Shown: one piece after another, positions 15,728-23,131 of the stretch
How the letters are laid out: each line of letters begins with the position of its first letter
How positions within the stretch are numbered: the stretch's first letter is position 1
Assembly (NCBI RefSeq): GCF_000744225.1
Contig: NZ_JQLN01000006.1
Location: 496,001-560,000, forward strand
From: Kitasatospora mediocidica KCTC 9733
GTDB lineage: Bacteria > Actinomycetota > Actinomycetes > Streptomycetales > Streptomycetaceae
Direction of reading: 5' to 3'
Length of the DNA: 64,000 nucleotides
Position numbers and translations under genes: made by a program
The notes under the pieces: generated by a model
Database searches by the model: none
What the model saw: only the letters and a program-made list of their open reading frames with translations
Told to the model about the DNA's origin: nothing

Positions 15728-17433
15728 GGCTGTGCCGCCTCGTCGCCCGCGCCGTCGTGGACGGTGTCGTTGGTGTCGTTGGTGTCACCGGTGTCGGTGG
15801 TGGCTGCGGCGCTCGGCTCGGTGTCCGGCTCGGCGTCCCGCTCGGTCGGGGCGACGGGCAGTGTGAAGGCGATCCGGGTGCCGGGGGAGTGCGTGAGGTC
15901 GACGTCGATGGTGCCACCGTGGAAGTCGACGATCTTCTTGCACATGGCCAGGCCGATCCCGTTGCCGGGGTAGGCGTCCCGGGTGTGCAGACGTTGGAAG
16001 ATCACGAAGATCTTGTCGGCGAAGCCGGGGTCGATGCCGATGCCGTTGTCGCACAGTGCCAGCTGCCAGCGTTCGCCCTCCCGGCGCGCCTCCAGGTGGA
16101 TCCGCGGGGGTCGCTCCGGGCTGCGGAACTTGAGCGCGTTGCTGAGCAGGTTCTGCAGCAGCACGCCCAGTTGGGTGGCGTCGCCGCTGACCTCGGGGAG
16201 CGGGTCGTGGGTGAGCTCGGCGCCGCTCTCCCCGATCGCGAGGCTCAGGGTGTCCACGGTGTCGGCGAAGACCTTCTCCAACGCGACGGGTTCGTAGCCG
16301 GCGTGCAGCCGGCCGACTCGGGAGAAGGTCAGCAGGTCGTTGATCAGGGTCTGCATGCGGTTGGCGCCGTCGACCGCGAACGCGATGTACTGGTCGGCGC
16401 GCTCGTCCAGCTGGCCGGCGTAACGGCGTTGCAGCAGTTGGCAGAAGCTGGCGACCTTGCGCAGCGGTTCCTGGAGGTCGTGCGAGGCGACGTAGGCGAA
16501 CTGCTCCAGCTCGGTGTTGGAGCGGCGCAGGTCCGCGGCCTGCTCGTCCAGGGTGACCCGGGCCCGGTCGCTGAAGGCCAGCTCGTCGGCCAGCCGCCGG
16601 CGCATCGCCTCGACGGTTTCGGCCAGTTGGCGCAGGTCGGCCGGCCCGGTGGCGGTGATCGGGTGGTCGAAGGCACCCCCGGCCACCAACTCGGCGTCGG
16701 AGGACAGCAGTTCGAGAGGGGTGGTGATGCCGCGCCGCAGGCCCTCGAAGACCAGCACGGCGAGTGCCAGGACCACCAGGGCGATCGCGGTGAAGACCAG
16801 GTTGCGCAGGCCGCGGACCCGTTGCAGATCGGCGGTCCCGGCGGCCCGCTCGTCCTGCAGATGCTGCTGCTGGGCCGACGTGGCGGTGCGCAGCGCGTCG
16901 AAGAGGCTCTTGCCCTGCGCGGTCAGCGCGCTGGCGGCGAGGTTGGGGGCTCCGGCGGGTACGGCGGCCAGCGGGCGGGCCACCTGGGCCTGCCAGGCTT
17001 CGGCGCGTCGCAGGACCAGAGCCAGGTCGGCACGGCCCTGGTCGTCGCCGGCGAGAAGTGGTCCGAGGGTGTCGACGGAGTCCCGCTGCTCGGCCAGTCC
17101 CGCGGTGTACGGCTCCAGGAAGTCGGCCTGTCCGGTGAGGCCGTAGCCGCGGATGCCGGTCTCCTGGTTGATCAGGCCGCTCTCCAGGCGGACGGCCGCC
17201 ACCAGGGCCGGCGAACTGCCGTCGACCAGGTGGTTGGTGACATCGGTCGACCGGACGAACACCCAGCTGCCGAGGAACCCGAGCAGGACCAGCACCGCCA
17301 GGGACGCGGTCACGCCCGCGCGCAGCCAGCGCCGGGTGGTCCAGCTCACGGACCACCTGGTCCCGGCGTCGCTGCTCGCCGCCCCCACGGTCCGGGCGTC
17401 CCGGCCGGGGTTCGGCGGGGTCTGTCCTGGCAT
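15724..17433 (-). CDS. CHASE3-HAMP sensor histidine kinase (phytochrome-like HisKA)
   Basis: 569 residues; AGGAGGGG precedes the ATG. There is a first membrane helix (ASLAVLVLLGFLGSWVFV), an extracytoplasmic CHASE3 domain with LINQETGIRGYGLTGQADFL, a second helix, and HAMP. HisKA carries the phospho-acceptor His318 in YVASHDLQEPLRK. HATPase motifs include LQNLLSNALKF, DNGIGID and GNGIGLAMCKKI. The acidic tail has DTNDTNDT repeats. It senses an unknown external signal and, being coupled by a GTGA overlap to the REC-PP2C gene, probably phosphorylates that protein. An upstream in-frame extension of the ORF is not needed. Confidence 0.93.
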   Translation of the reverse strand: MPGQTPPNPGRDARTVGAASSDAGTRWSVSWTTRRWLRAGVTASLAVLVLLGFLGSWVFVRSTDVTNHLVDGSSPALVAAVRLESGLINQETGIRGYGLTGQADFLEPYTAGLAEQRDSVDTLGPLLAGDDQGRADLALVLRRAEAWQAQVARPLAAVPAGAPNLAASALTAQGKSLFDALRTATSAQQQHLQDERAAGTADLQRVRGLRNLVFTAIALVVLALAVLVFEGLRRGITTPLELLSSDAELVAGGAFDHPITATGPADLRQLAETVEAMRRRLADELAFSDRARVTLDEQAADLRRSNTELEQFAYVASHDLQEPLRKVASFCQLLQRRYAGQLDERADQYIAFAVDGANRMQTLINDLLTFSRVGRLHAGYEPVALEKVFADTVDTLSLAIGESGAELTHDPLPEVSGDATQLGVLLQNLLSNALKFRSPERPPRIHLEARREGERWQLALCDNGIGIDPGFADKIFVIFQRLHTRDAYPGNGIGLAMCKKIVDFHGGTIDVDLTHSPGTRIAFTLPVAPTERDAEPDTEPSAAATTDTGDTNDTNDTVHDGAGDEAAQP

Positions 17434-17546
17434 GCTGCAATCCCCTCCTGCCGCACCGCGGGGTGCGGATGCCGACTGTCGCCGGGTACGTACGGGCGGT
17501 ACGCGGACCGGGCAGGGGTACCTTACAGGCATGGTGACAACCACGG

Positions 17547-17576
17547 TTGTCGTCCAGGTGTCTCGCGGTCTAGGGT
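17547..17576 (+). promoter_or_regulatory. Promoter of leaderless HTH/response-regulator operon
   Basis: A TTGTCG -35 (17547-17552) and a TAGGGT -10 (17571-17576) are separated by 18 bases. The -10 ends 6 bases before the ATG at 17583, so transcription should begin at or next to the start codon. Confidence 0.6.
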
Positions 17577-17582
17577 GTGCAC

Positions 17583-17975
17583 ATGCCGTCCACTCCCTTC
17601 TCCGCGCTGATGAGCGAGAACCAGATCGCCGACCTCGCGGAGGCGTCCGTCGCGGAACTGGCCGGACGCCTGGCGATGCGGGCCTTCCGCCCGCTGCCGG
17701 CCCCCGCCGGGGCCGGGCCGGTCGACGCGGCCGGCGCCGACCGCTGGGAGGCGCGGGAGCAGGGCGACGCTCTCACCCGGCTGCACGCCCTGACCCACCT
17801 GCGCCGCGCGGTGGACCGGCTGGCCGACCGCGAGGCGGCCAATGCCGTCCGGTCCGGTGCCGGCTACCCGCAGCTCGGGGTGGCCTGCGAGATCAGCCGC
17901 CAAGGCGCACGGCGCCGCTGGCCGGGACTGGTCACCGCGCCGCCGCACCGCCCTGCCACGGACCGGAGTTCCTGA
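17583..17975 (+). CDS. Small HTH protein, paralogue of the gene at 24762-25145
   Basis: 130 residues. The conserved start MPSTPFSALMSENQIADLA, a central QGDALTRLHALTHLRRAVDRL helix, and a C-terminal GYPQLGVACEISRQGARRRW helix-turn-helix are shared almost throughout with the protein at 24762-25145. The last motif resembles the recognition region of sigma-70 region 4-like HTH domains (SRQxARxRW). The gene has no Shine-Dalgarno and appears leaderless. Its TGA overlaps the next ATG by one base (TGATG). A regulator acting with the adjacent response regulator and phosphatase network is inferred. Confidence 0.75.
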   Translation: MPSTPFSALMSENQIADLAEASVAELAGRLAMRAFRPLPAPAGAGPVDAAGADRWEAREQGDALTRLHALTHLRRAVDRLADREAANAVRSGAGYPQLGVACEISRQGARRRWPGLVTAPPHRPATDRSS

Positions 17976-18409
17976 TGCCCTCGCCCGCCACCGACCACTC
18001 CTACGGCGTCCTGCTGGTCGAGGACGACCATGCCGACGCGATGCTCATCGAGGAGGCCCTCTTCGAGCGGGGTGTCGCGCGGATCATCACCCGGGCCGAG
18101 GACGGGGTCGTCGCGCTGGAGCATCTGCGCGACACCCGCCCGCTGCCCGACCTGATCATCCTGGACCTCAACATGCCCCGGATGAACGGCCGTGAGCTGC
18201 TCGCCGTCCTGAAGGCCGACCCGGACCTGCGGGCGATCCCGGTGGTGGTCCTCACCACATCCGGCGCCCCCGACGACGTCTCGGGCGCCTACCGCGGCCA
18301 CGCCAACGCCTATGTCACCAAGCCGGTGAACCTGGACGACTTCACCCGCGCCGTGCAGAGCATCGACGCGTTCTACCTGGAGACCGCCGCCGTGTCGCCG
18401 CAGACCTGA
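17975..18409 (+). CDS. Stand-alone response regulator (Rcp1-like single REC domain)
   Basis: 144 residues consisting only of a receiver domain. VLLVEDDHADAMLIEEALFE is the acidic pocket, LIILDLNMPRMNG holds the phospho-acceptor Asp, VVLTTSG the Thr, and YVTKPVN the Lys. Divergent REC proteins of this length, with no output domain, usually partner phytochrome-like or CHASE3 kinases and act through protein contacts. The start overlaps the stop of the HTH gene. The CHASE3 kinase on the other strand begins about 150 bases before the HTH gene, so it is a plausible phosphodonor. Confidence 0.9.
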   Translation: MPSPATDHSYGVLLVEDDHADAMLIEEALFERGVARIITRAEDGVVALEHLRDTRPLPDLIILDLNMPRMNGRELLAVLKADPDLRAIPVVVLTTSGAPDDVSGAYRGHANAYVTKPVNLDDFTRAVQSIDAFYLETAAVSPQT

Positions 18410-18581
18410 CGACGGCCCCGGTCCCGAGCCTCGCCCCCGCCGCGGACCGACGTGGGGCGGGGCGCCTCCGGCCTGCCCGGAAGCGCCTCTGACGTGCTGT
18501 TACCCGGGGAAATCGGGGCAGCGGGGGTGTCATAAAGTGAAGTGGACCCCGGGAACGCCCGAGGCCTTTGGGAGGACTGCC

Positions 18582-19433
18582 GTGACGGCTGAACGTCGAG
18601 GATCCGAGCGTCTTGTCGACCTGCTCTCCGGACAGGAGGAGAAGCTGGTCGGCCAGTGGATCGAGGGGGTGTCGCACACCCTGCGGGGCCGCCTGAGCGC
18701 CGGCGAACTCGGCCACGAGCTGCGGGAGCTGTACGCGGCGCTGGTGGCGGCGCTGCGCTCGGGCGAGGACTGGCGCGCGGAGGCGTTCTCCGAGGTGCGC
18801 GCGCTGCTGACCGAGCTGTCGCGCAACCGGGCCCGGCAGGGCTTCACCCCGACCGAGACGGCCACCGCGGTCTTCGCCCTCAAGGACCTGCTGGCCCCCA
18901 GCAGCGAGACCGCGCAGGAGGACATCACCGCCTACCTGCGGCTGAACCGACTGGTCGACGCGCTGGGCCTGTTCACCGTCGAGACCTACGCCAAGACCCG
19001 CGAGGAGATCATCGGCTCGCAGGCCGAGCAACTGCTCGAACTCTCCACGCCGGTGGTGAAGCTCTGGGACGGCGTGGTCGCGGTGCCGCTGGTCGGCACG
19101 CTGGACTCGGCCCGCACCCAGGTGGTCATGGAGAAGCTGCTCCAGACGCTGGTCGACACCGGCTCGGACCAGGCGATCATCGACATCACCGGGGTGCCGG
19201 CGGTCGACACCGAGGTCGCCCAGCATCTGCTGAAGACCGTGGTGGCGGCCCGGCTGATGGGCGCCGAGTGCACCATCTCGGGCATCCGTCCGCAGATCGC
19301 GCAGACCATCGTGGCGCTGGGCATCCAGTTCGGCGACATCGTCACCAAGGCGACGCTGGCCGACGCCCTCAAGCACGCGCTGCGGCGCCTGGGCACGGAG
19401 AACCCCGCCGTGGCAGCGCGGAGTGCCCGGTGA
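18582..19433 (+). CDS. rsbR: RsbR-type stressosome co-antagonist (N-terminal helical domain plus STAS)
   Basis: 283 residues from a GTG with GGAGG 6 bases upstream. The N-terminal all-helical region (about 1-150) is of the RsbR N-terminal type (LVGQWIEGVSHTLRG, FALKDLL). The STAS domain (about 160-275) includes VAVPLVGTLDSARTQVV and AIIDITGVPAVDTEVA, with Thr residues at the positions phosphorylated by RsbT in Bacillus RsbR. It is the first gene of an operon in which every junction overlaps. In Bacillus, RsbR and RsbS build the stressosome that sequesters RsbT. Confidence 0.92.
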   Translation: MTAERRGSERLVDLLSGQEEKLVGQWIEGVSHTLRGRLSAGELGHELRELYAALVAALRSGEDWRAEAFSEVRALLTELSRNRARQGFTPTETATAVFALKDLLAPSSETAQEDITAYLRLNRLVDALGLFTVETYAKTREEIIGSQAEQLLELSTPVVKLWDGVVAVPLVGTLDSARTQVVMEKLLQTLVDTGSDQAIIDITGVPAVDTEVAQHLLKTVVAARLMGAECTISGIRPQIAQTIVALGIQFGDIVTKATLADALKHALRRLGTENPAVAARSAR

Positions 19434-19807
19434 CCGAGCGGATCCCGGTCCTGAAGATCGGTGACGTCCTGCTGGTCTCGATCCAGACCGACCTGGAGGA
19501 CCAGTCGGTGATGAATCTCCAGGAGGACCTGGCGGCCAGGATCGTGGAGACCGGGGCGCACGGAGTGGTCATCGACATCACCGCGCTGGAGATCGTCGAC
19601 TCCTTCGTGGGCCGGATGCTCGCCACCACCGCCGCCATCTCCCGGATGCTGGACGCCGAGACGGTGCTGGTCGGCATGCGTCCGGCGGTGGCCATCACCC
19701 TGGTCGAACTCGGCCTCTCGCTGGGCGGGGTGCGCACCGCGCTCAGCCTGGAGAAGGGCCTGGCCCTCCTCGCCGGCGCCGACCCGGTCCGCGCGGACCG
19801 GGCGTGA
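19430..19807 (+). CDS. rsbS: RsbS-type STAS antagonist
   Basis: 125 residues, a single STAS domain (PVLKIGDVLLVSIQTDLEDQ). The phosphorylatable Ser lies in VIDITALEIVDSFVGRM, matching Ser59 of Bacillus RsbS. The GTG overlaps the rsbR stop (GTGA), and the rsbS stop overlaps the rsbT start. RsbS is the stressosome core that releases the RsbT kinase after phosphorylation. Confidence 0.94.
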   Translation: MTERIPVLKIGDVLLVSIQTDLEDQSVMNLQEDLAARIVETGAHGVVIDITALEIVDSFVGRMLATTAAISRMLDAETVLVGMRPAVAITLVELGLSLGGVRTALSLEKGLALLAGADPVRADRA

Positions 19808-20229
19808 ACGGTCAGTCGGTTACGGCCGAGGAGGAGTTCAGCACCCTCCCGATCACCACCAACGACGACGTGGTCCGGGCCCGCCAGCTGGTGCGGGCCC
19901 TGGCCCAGCAGGCCAAGCTCTCCCTGGTCGACCAGACGAAGCTGATCACGGCGGCCAGTGAGCTCGCCCGCAACACCCTGGTGCACGGCGGCGGCGGAGT
20001 GATGCGCAGCGGCCTGGTCGAGCGAGGCGGCCGGCGCGGAGTCACCGCCCGCTTCGAGGACTCCGGGCCCGGCATCCCCGACCTGGACCTCGCCCTGACC
20101 GACGGCTGGACCTCCGGCAACGGCATGGGCCTGGGCCTGAGCGGGGCCCGGCGCCTGACCGACGACTTCACCCTCGCCAGCAAGCCGGGCGCCGGAACCA
20201 CCGTCAGCATCACCAAATGGGTGCGGTGA
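19804..20229 (+). CDS. rsbT: RsbT-type switch serine/threonine kinase
   Basis: 141 residues with a GHKL ATPase fold. The N-box is ITAASELARNTLVHGGGG, G1 is FEDSGPGIPD and G2 is GNGMGLGLSGARRL. RsbT phosphorylates RsbR and RsbS, then leaves to activate a PP2C phosphatase. Here two candidate phosphatases follow in the same operon (20226-21272 and 23128-24741). It has a GTGA overlap at the 5' end and another with the next gene at the 3' end. Confidence 0.94.
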   Translation: MNGQSVTAEEEFSTLPITTNDDVVRARQLVRALAQQAKLSLVDQTKLITAASELARNTLVHGGGGVMRSGLVERGGRRGVTARFEDSGPGIPDLDLALTDGWTSGNGMGLGLSGARRLTDDFTLASKPGAGTTVSITKWVR

Positions 20230-21272
20230 GCGCGGTGTTGCTCGAATCGCAGGACATCGCCTGGTTCCGTGACGCGGAGTCCCTGCCGGCCGCCGCCCGG
20301 AGCACCGCCGCCGCACTGGCCCGCCGGATCGGCCTGGGCGAGCAGCGCGCCGCGGAGGTCGCCCTCGCGGTCACCGAGGCCGCCACCAACCTGCGCCGGC
20401 ACGCCGTCGACGGCTCGCTGCTCCTGCGGGTGGTGCGCACCGAGGACCGCGCCGCCGTGGAGTTCCTCACCCTGGACGGCGGCCCCGGCATGCCCGACAT
20501 CCCGTACGCGATGACCGACGGCACCTCCTCCGCCGGCACCCTGGGCATCGGCCTGGGCGCCATCGCCCGTCTCGCCGACACCTTCGACGTGCACTCGCTG
20601 CCCGGACGCGGCACCGTGCTGGCGGCCCGCTTCTGGGCCGCGGGCGCCGCCCCGTCCGCCGCGGCGGGCGAACCGCCGGTCGCCGGGATCACCCGCCCGA
20701 TCAGCGGCGAGGAGACCTGCGGGGACGCCTGGGCGGCCCGCCGGGTCGCGGGTGCGGGCGGCGAGCCGGACGCGGCCCTGCTGGTGATGTTCTGCGACGG
20801 CCTCGGGCACGGGCCGCTGGCCGCACTCGCCTCCCAGGCGGCGGTCAGCGCCTTCCACGCCTCGCGCGGCCACCGGCCCGACGAGGTCCTGACCGACCTT
20901 CACCACGCCCTGCGCGGTACCCGGGGCGGCGCGGCTGCGGTCGCCAGGGTCGACCCCGTGGCCCGACGCGTCCGGTACTGCGGGGTGGGCAACATCAGCG
21001 GATTCGTCGTCGGCCCCGAACGTCGGCACGCCCTGCTCTCGGCGCCCGGCATCGTGGGACACCACATGCCCACCCTGCGGGCCCAGGAACAGGAGCTGGC
21101 GCCCGGCGCCGCGCTGGTCCTGCACTCCGACGGCCTCACCGAGCGCTGGCAGGTCTCCGCCCTTCCCGGACTGCTGCGCCACCTGCCCGCCGTGGCGGCC
21201 GCGGTGCTGCTGCGCGAGGCGGGGGTGCGGCGCGATGACGCCGGGGTGGTCGTCGCCAAGGGGGCGTGGTGA
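20226..21272 (+). CDS. Fusion of RsbT-like ATPase and RsbX-like PP2C phosphatase
   Basis: 348 residues. Start GTG 20226 is preferred over ATG 20217 because it overlaps the rsbT stop (GTGA) like the other junctions. Residues 1-140 are a second GHKL domain (VTEAATNLRRHAVDG N-box, LDGGPGMPDIPYAMTDG, GTLGIGLGAIARLADTF). Residues 155-345 are a compact PP2C domain (SGEETCGDAWAARR, VMFCDGLGHGPLAA, VLHSDGLTERW). The PP2C part resembles RsbX, which resets the stressosome by dephosphorylating RsbR and RsbS. Kinase-like and reset functions in one chain is the likely design. Confidence 0.88.
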   Translation: MSAVLLESQDIAWFRDAESLPAAARSTAAALARRIGLGEQRAAEVALAVTEAATNLRRHAVDGSLLLRVVRTEDRAAVEFLTLDGGPGMPDIPYAMTDGTSSAGTLGIGLGAIARLADTFDVHSLPGRGTVLAARFWAAGAAPSAAAGEPPVAGITRPISGEETCGDAWAARRVAGAGGEPDAALLVMFCDGLGHGPLAALASQAAVSAFHASRGHRPDEVLTDLHHALRGTRGGAAAVARVDPVARRVRYCGVGNISGFVVGPERRHALLSAPGIVGHHMPTLRAQEQELAPGAALVLHSDGLTERWQVSALPGLLRHLPAVAAAVLLREAGVRRDDAGVVVAKGAW

Positions 21273-23131
21273 GCACGCCGCCCGACGCGGGGGCGGCCCT
21301 GCTGACCGCCGCCGTCACCCGGGAGGCCGACATCTTCGCGCTCCGGCGCAGCGGCCGCAGCGTCGCGCAGGCGCTCGGCCTGGAGAACCAGGACCAGGTC
21401 AGGTTCGCCACCGTGCTGAGCGAGCTGGGCCGCGACCTGCTGGGCGCGGCCGGCCTGACCGCCCGCTTCGCCATCGCGGGTCCGGCCCCGATGCGCCTGG
21501 TCGTCACCCTCGCCTGGCGGGAGGGTCCGGGCCCGAGCCAGGAGTCCCTCGAAACGGTGGCCCGGCTGCTGCCCGGCATCGCCCACCGGCCCGGCCGCGT
21601 GGTGATCGAGCAGCCGTTGCCGCCGACCACCGCCACCGCGGCCGAACTGGCCGCCCGGGCGGTGCGCCTGCAGAAGGCCCAGGCCCTGTCCAACCCGATG
21701 GAGGAGCTGCGCGCGCAGAACCGCGACCTGATAGCGGCGCTGGAGGACTCCCGGGCCCGGCGCGAGGAGTTGCAGCGGCTCAACGAGGAACTCGCCGAGA
21801 CCAACCAGGGAGTCGTCGCGCTCTACTCGGAGCTGTCCCAGGAACTGGAGGACACCAACCGCGGTGTGGTCGCGCTCTACGCGGAGATCGACGAGAAGAC
21901 CCGCCAGCTGCACGAGGCCAGCGAGGCCAAGACCCGGTTCTGGGCCAACGTCAGCCATGAACTGCGCAGCCCCGTCAACTCGGTGATCGGCCTGGCCCGG
22001 CTGCTGCTCGACGCGGGTGGGGAGGCTCCCGTCGCGGAGCAGCGCCACCAGCTGTCGCTGATCTCGGCCTCCGGCACCACGCTGCTCGCCCTCGTCGACG
22101 AGCTCCTGGACGTGGCCAAGGCCGAGTCCGGTCGCCTGGAGCCGCACTGGGGGGCGCTGGACCTGCGGGTCCTGCTGGGCCAACTGCGCGGCACCATGCG
22201 GGGTCTGGCCAGCTCGGCCGAGGTGACCCTGCTGATCCCCGACCTGCCGGACGCGCCCGAGACGGTGAGCGACGAGGTCATGCTCACCCGGATCCTGCGC
22301 AACCTGCTCTCCAACGCCCTGAAGTTCACCGAGCGCGGCGAGGTCCGCCTCGACGTCGCGACAGAGCAGATGGAGCAGACAGAGCAGCCGGAGCAGACAG
22401 CGCAGGCCGAGCAGCCGGGGCAGGCCGACGGCGCGCCGTGGCTCCTGCTGACCGTGAGTGACACCGGCGTCGGCATCCCCGAGGGGGAGCGGGAGCGGAT
22501 CTTCGAGGAGTTCTACCAGGTCCGCGGCCCTCACCAACGCGGCCGCGCCGGCACCGGCCTCGGCCTGCCCTACGCGCGCCGGCTCGCCGAACTGCTCGGC
22601 GGTACCTTGACGGTGGCCGGCCGGCCCACCGGCGGCACCGTCTTCACCCTGCGCCTGCCGACCCGTCCCCCGGCCGCCGTCCTCCCCGACCCGGCCGCCG
22701 GGCAGGGCAACAGCGCCGGGCAGGGCGGCGCCGTGCCACGCCTGACCGCCCTGGTGGCCGTCGACGACGACCCCGCCTTCCGCGCCGCCGTCCGCCCGCT
22801 GCTGGCCGGGCTGGCGGACCGGGTGGTCCAGGTCAGCCGGGGGAGCGAAGCGCTCGGAGCCGTCCGCCGGGAACAGCCGCAGGCCGTCCTGCTCGACCTG
22901 TACATCGCCGACTACGACGGCTACCGGGTCCTGGACCGGTTGGCCGCGGATCCGCACCTGCACGACATCCCGGTCGTCGTCGTCACCTCCGCGCGGGCCG
23001 CGGACCTCGACCACGCGCGACTGGCCCACGCCCGAGCCGTGCTGGACAAGAGCAACCTCAGCGTCGAGCGGATCGCCGCCGCGCTGGCGCTGCCCCCCGC
23101 GACCCCGCTGCCCGCAGGCGAGGCACGATGA
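21269..23131 (+). CDS. Hybrid histidine kinase with degenerate RsbT-like N-terminus and C-terminal receiver
   Basis: 620 residues, GTGA-coupled to the previous gene. Residues 10-130 look like a decayed GHKL module: FATVLSELGRDLLGAAG aligns with the RsbT N-box but has Asp in place of Asn. A coiled coil with two copies of a TNxGVVALYxE unit leads to HisKA, with phospho-acceptor His230 in FWANVSHELRSPVNSVIGLA. The HATPase domain has LRNLLSNALKF, SDTGVGIPEGE and GTGLGLPYARRL. An EQ-rich insert (22366-22425) sits between its N- and G1-boxes. A C-terminal receiver has AVDDDPAFRAAV and AVLLDLYIADYDG. There are no membrane segments, so it is a cytosolic sensor. Confidence 0.9.
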   Translation: MSTPPDAGAALLTAAVTREADIFALRRSGRSVAQALGLENQDQVRFATVLSELGRDLLGAAGLTARFAIAGPAPMRLVVTLAWREGPGPSQESLETVARLLPGIAHRPGRVVIEQPLPPTTATAAELAARAVRLQKAQALSNPMEELRAQNRDLIAALEDSRARREELQRLNEELAETNQGVVALYSELSQELEDTNRGVVALYAEIDEKTRQLHEASEAKTRFWANVSHELRSPVNSVIGLARLLLDAGGEAPVAEQRHQLSLISASGTTLLALVDELLDVAKAESGRLEPHWGALDLRVLLGQLRGTMRGLASSAEVTLLIPDLPDAPETVSDEVMLTRILRNLLSNALKFTERGEVRLDVATEQMEQTEQPEQTAQAEQPGQADGAPWLLLTVSDTGVGIPEGERERIFEEFYQVRGPHQRGRAGTGLGLPYARRLAELLGGTLTVAGRPTGGTVFTLRLPTRPPAAVLPDPAAGQGNSAGQGGAVPRLTALVAVDDDPAFRAAVRPLLAGLADRVVQVSRGSEALGAVRREQPQAVLLDLYIADYDGYRVLDRLAADPHLHDIPVVVVTSARAADLDHARLAHARAVLDKSNLSVERIAAALALPPATPLPAGEAR

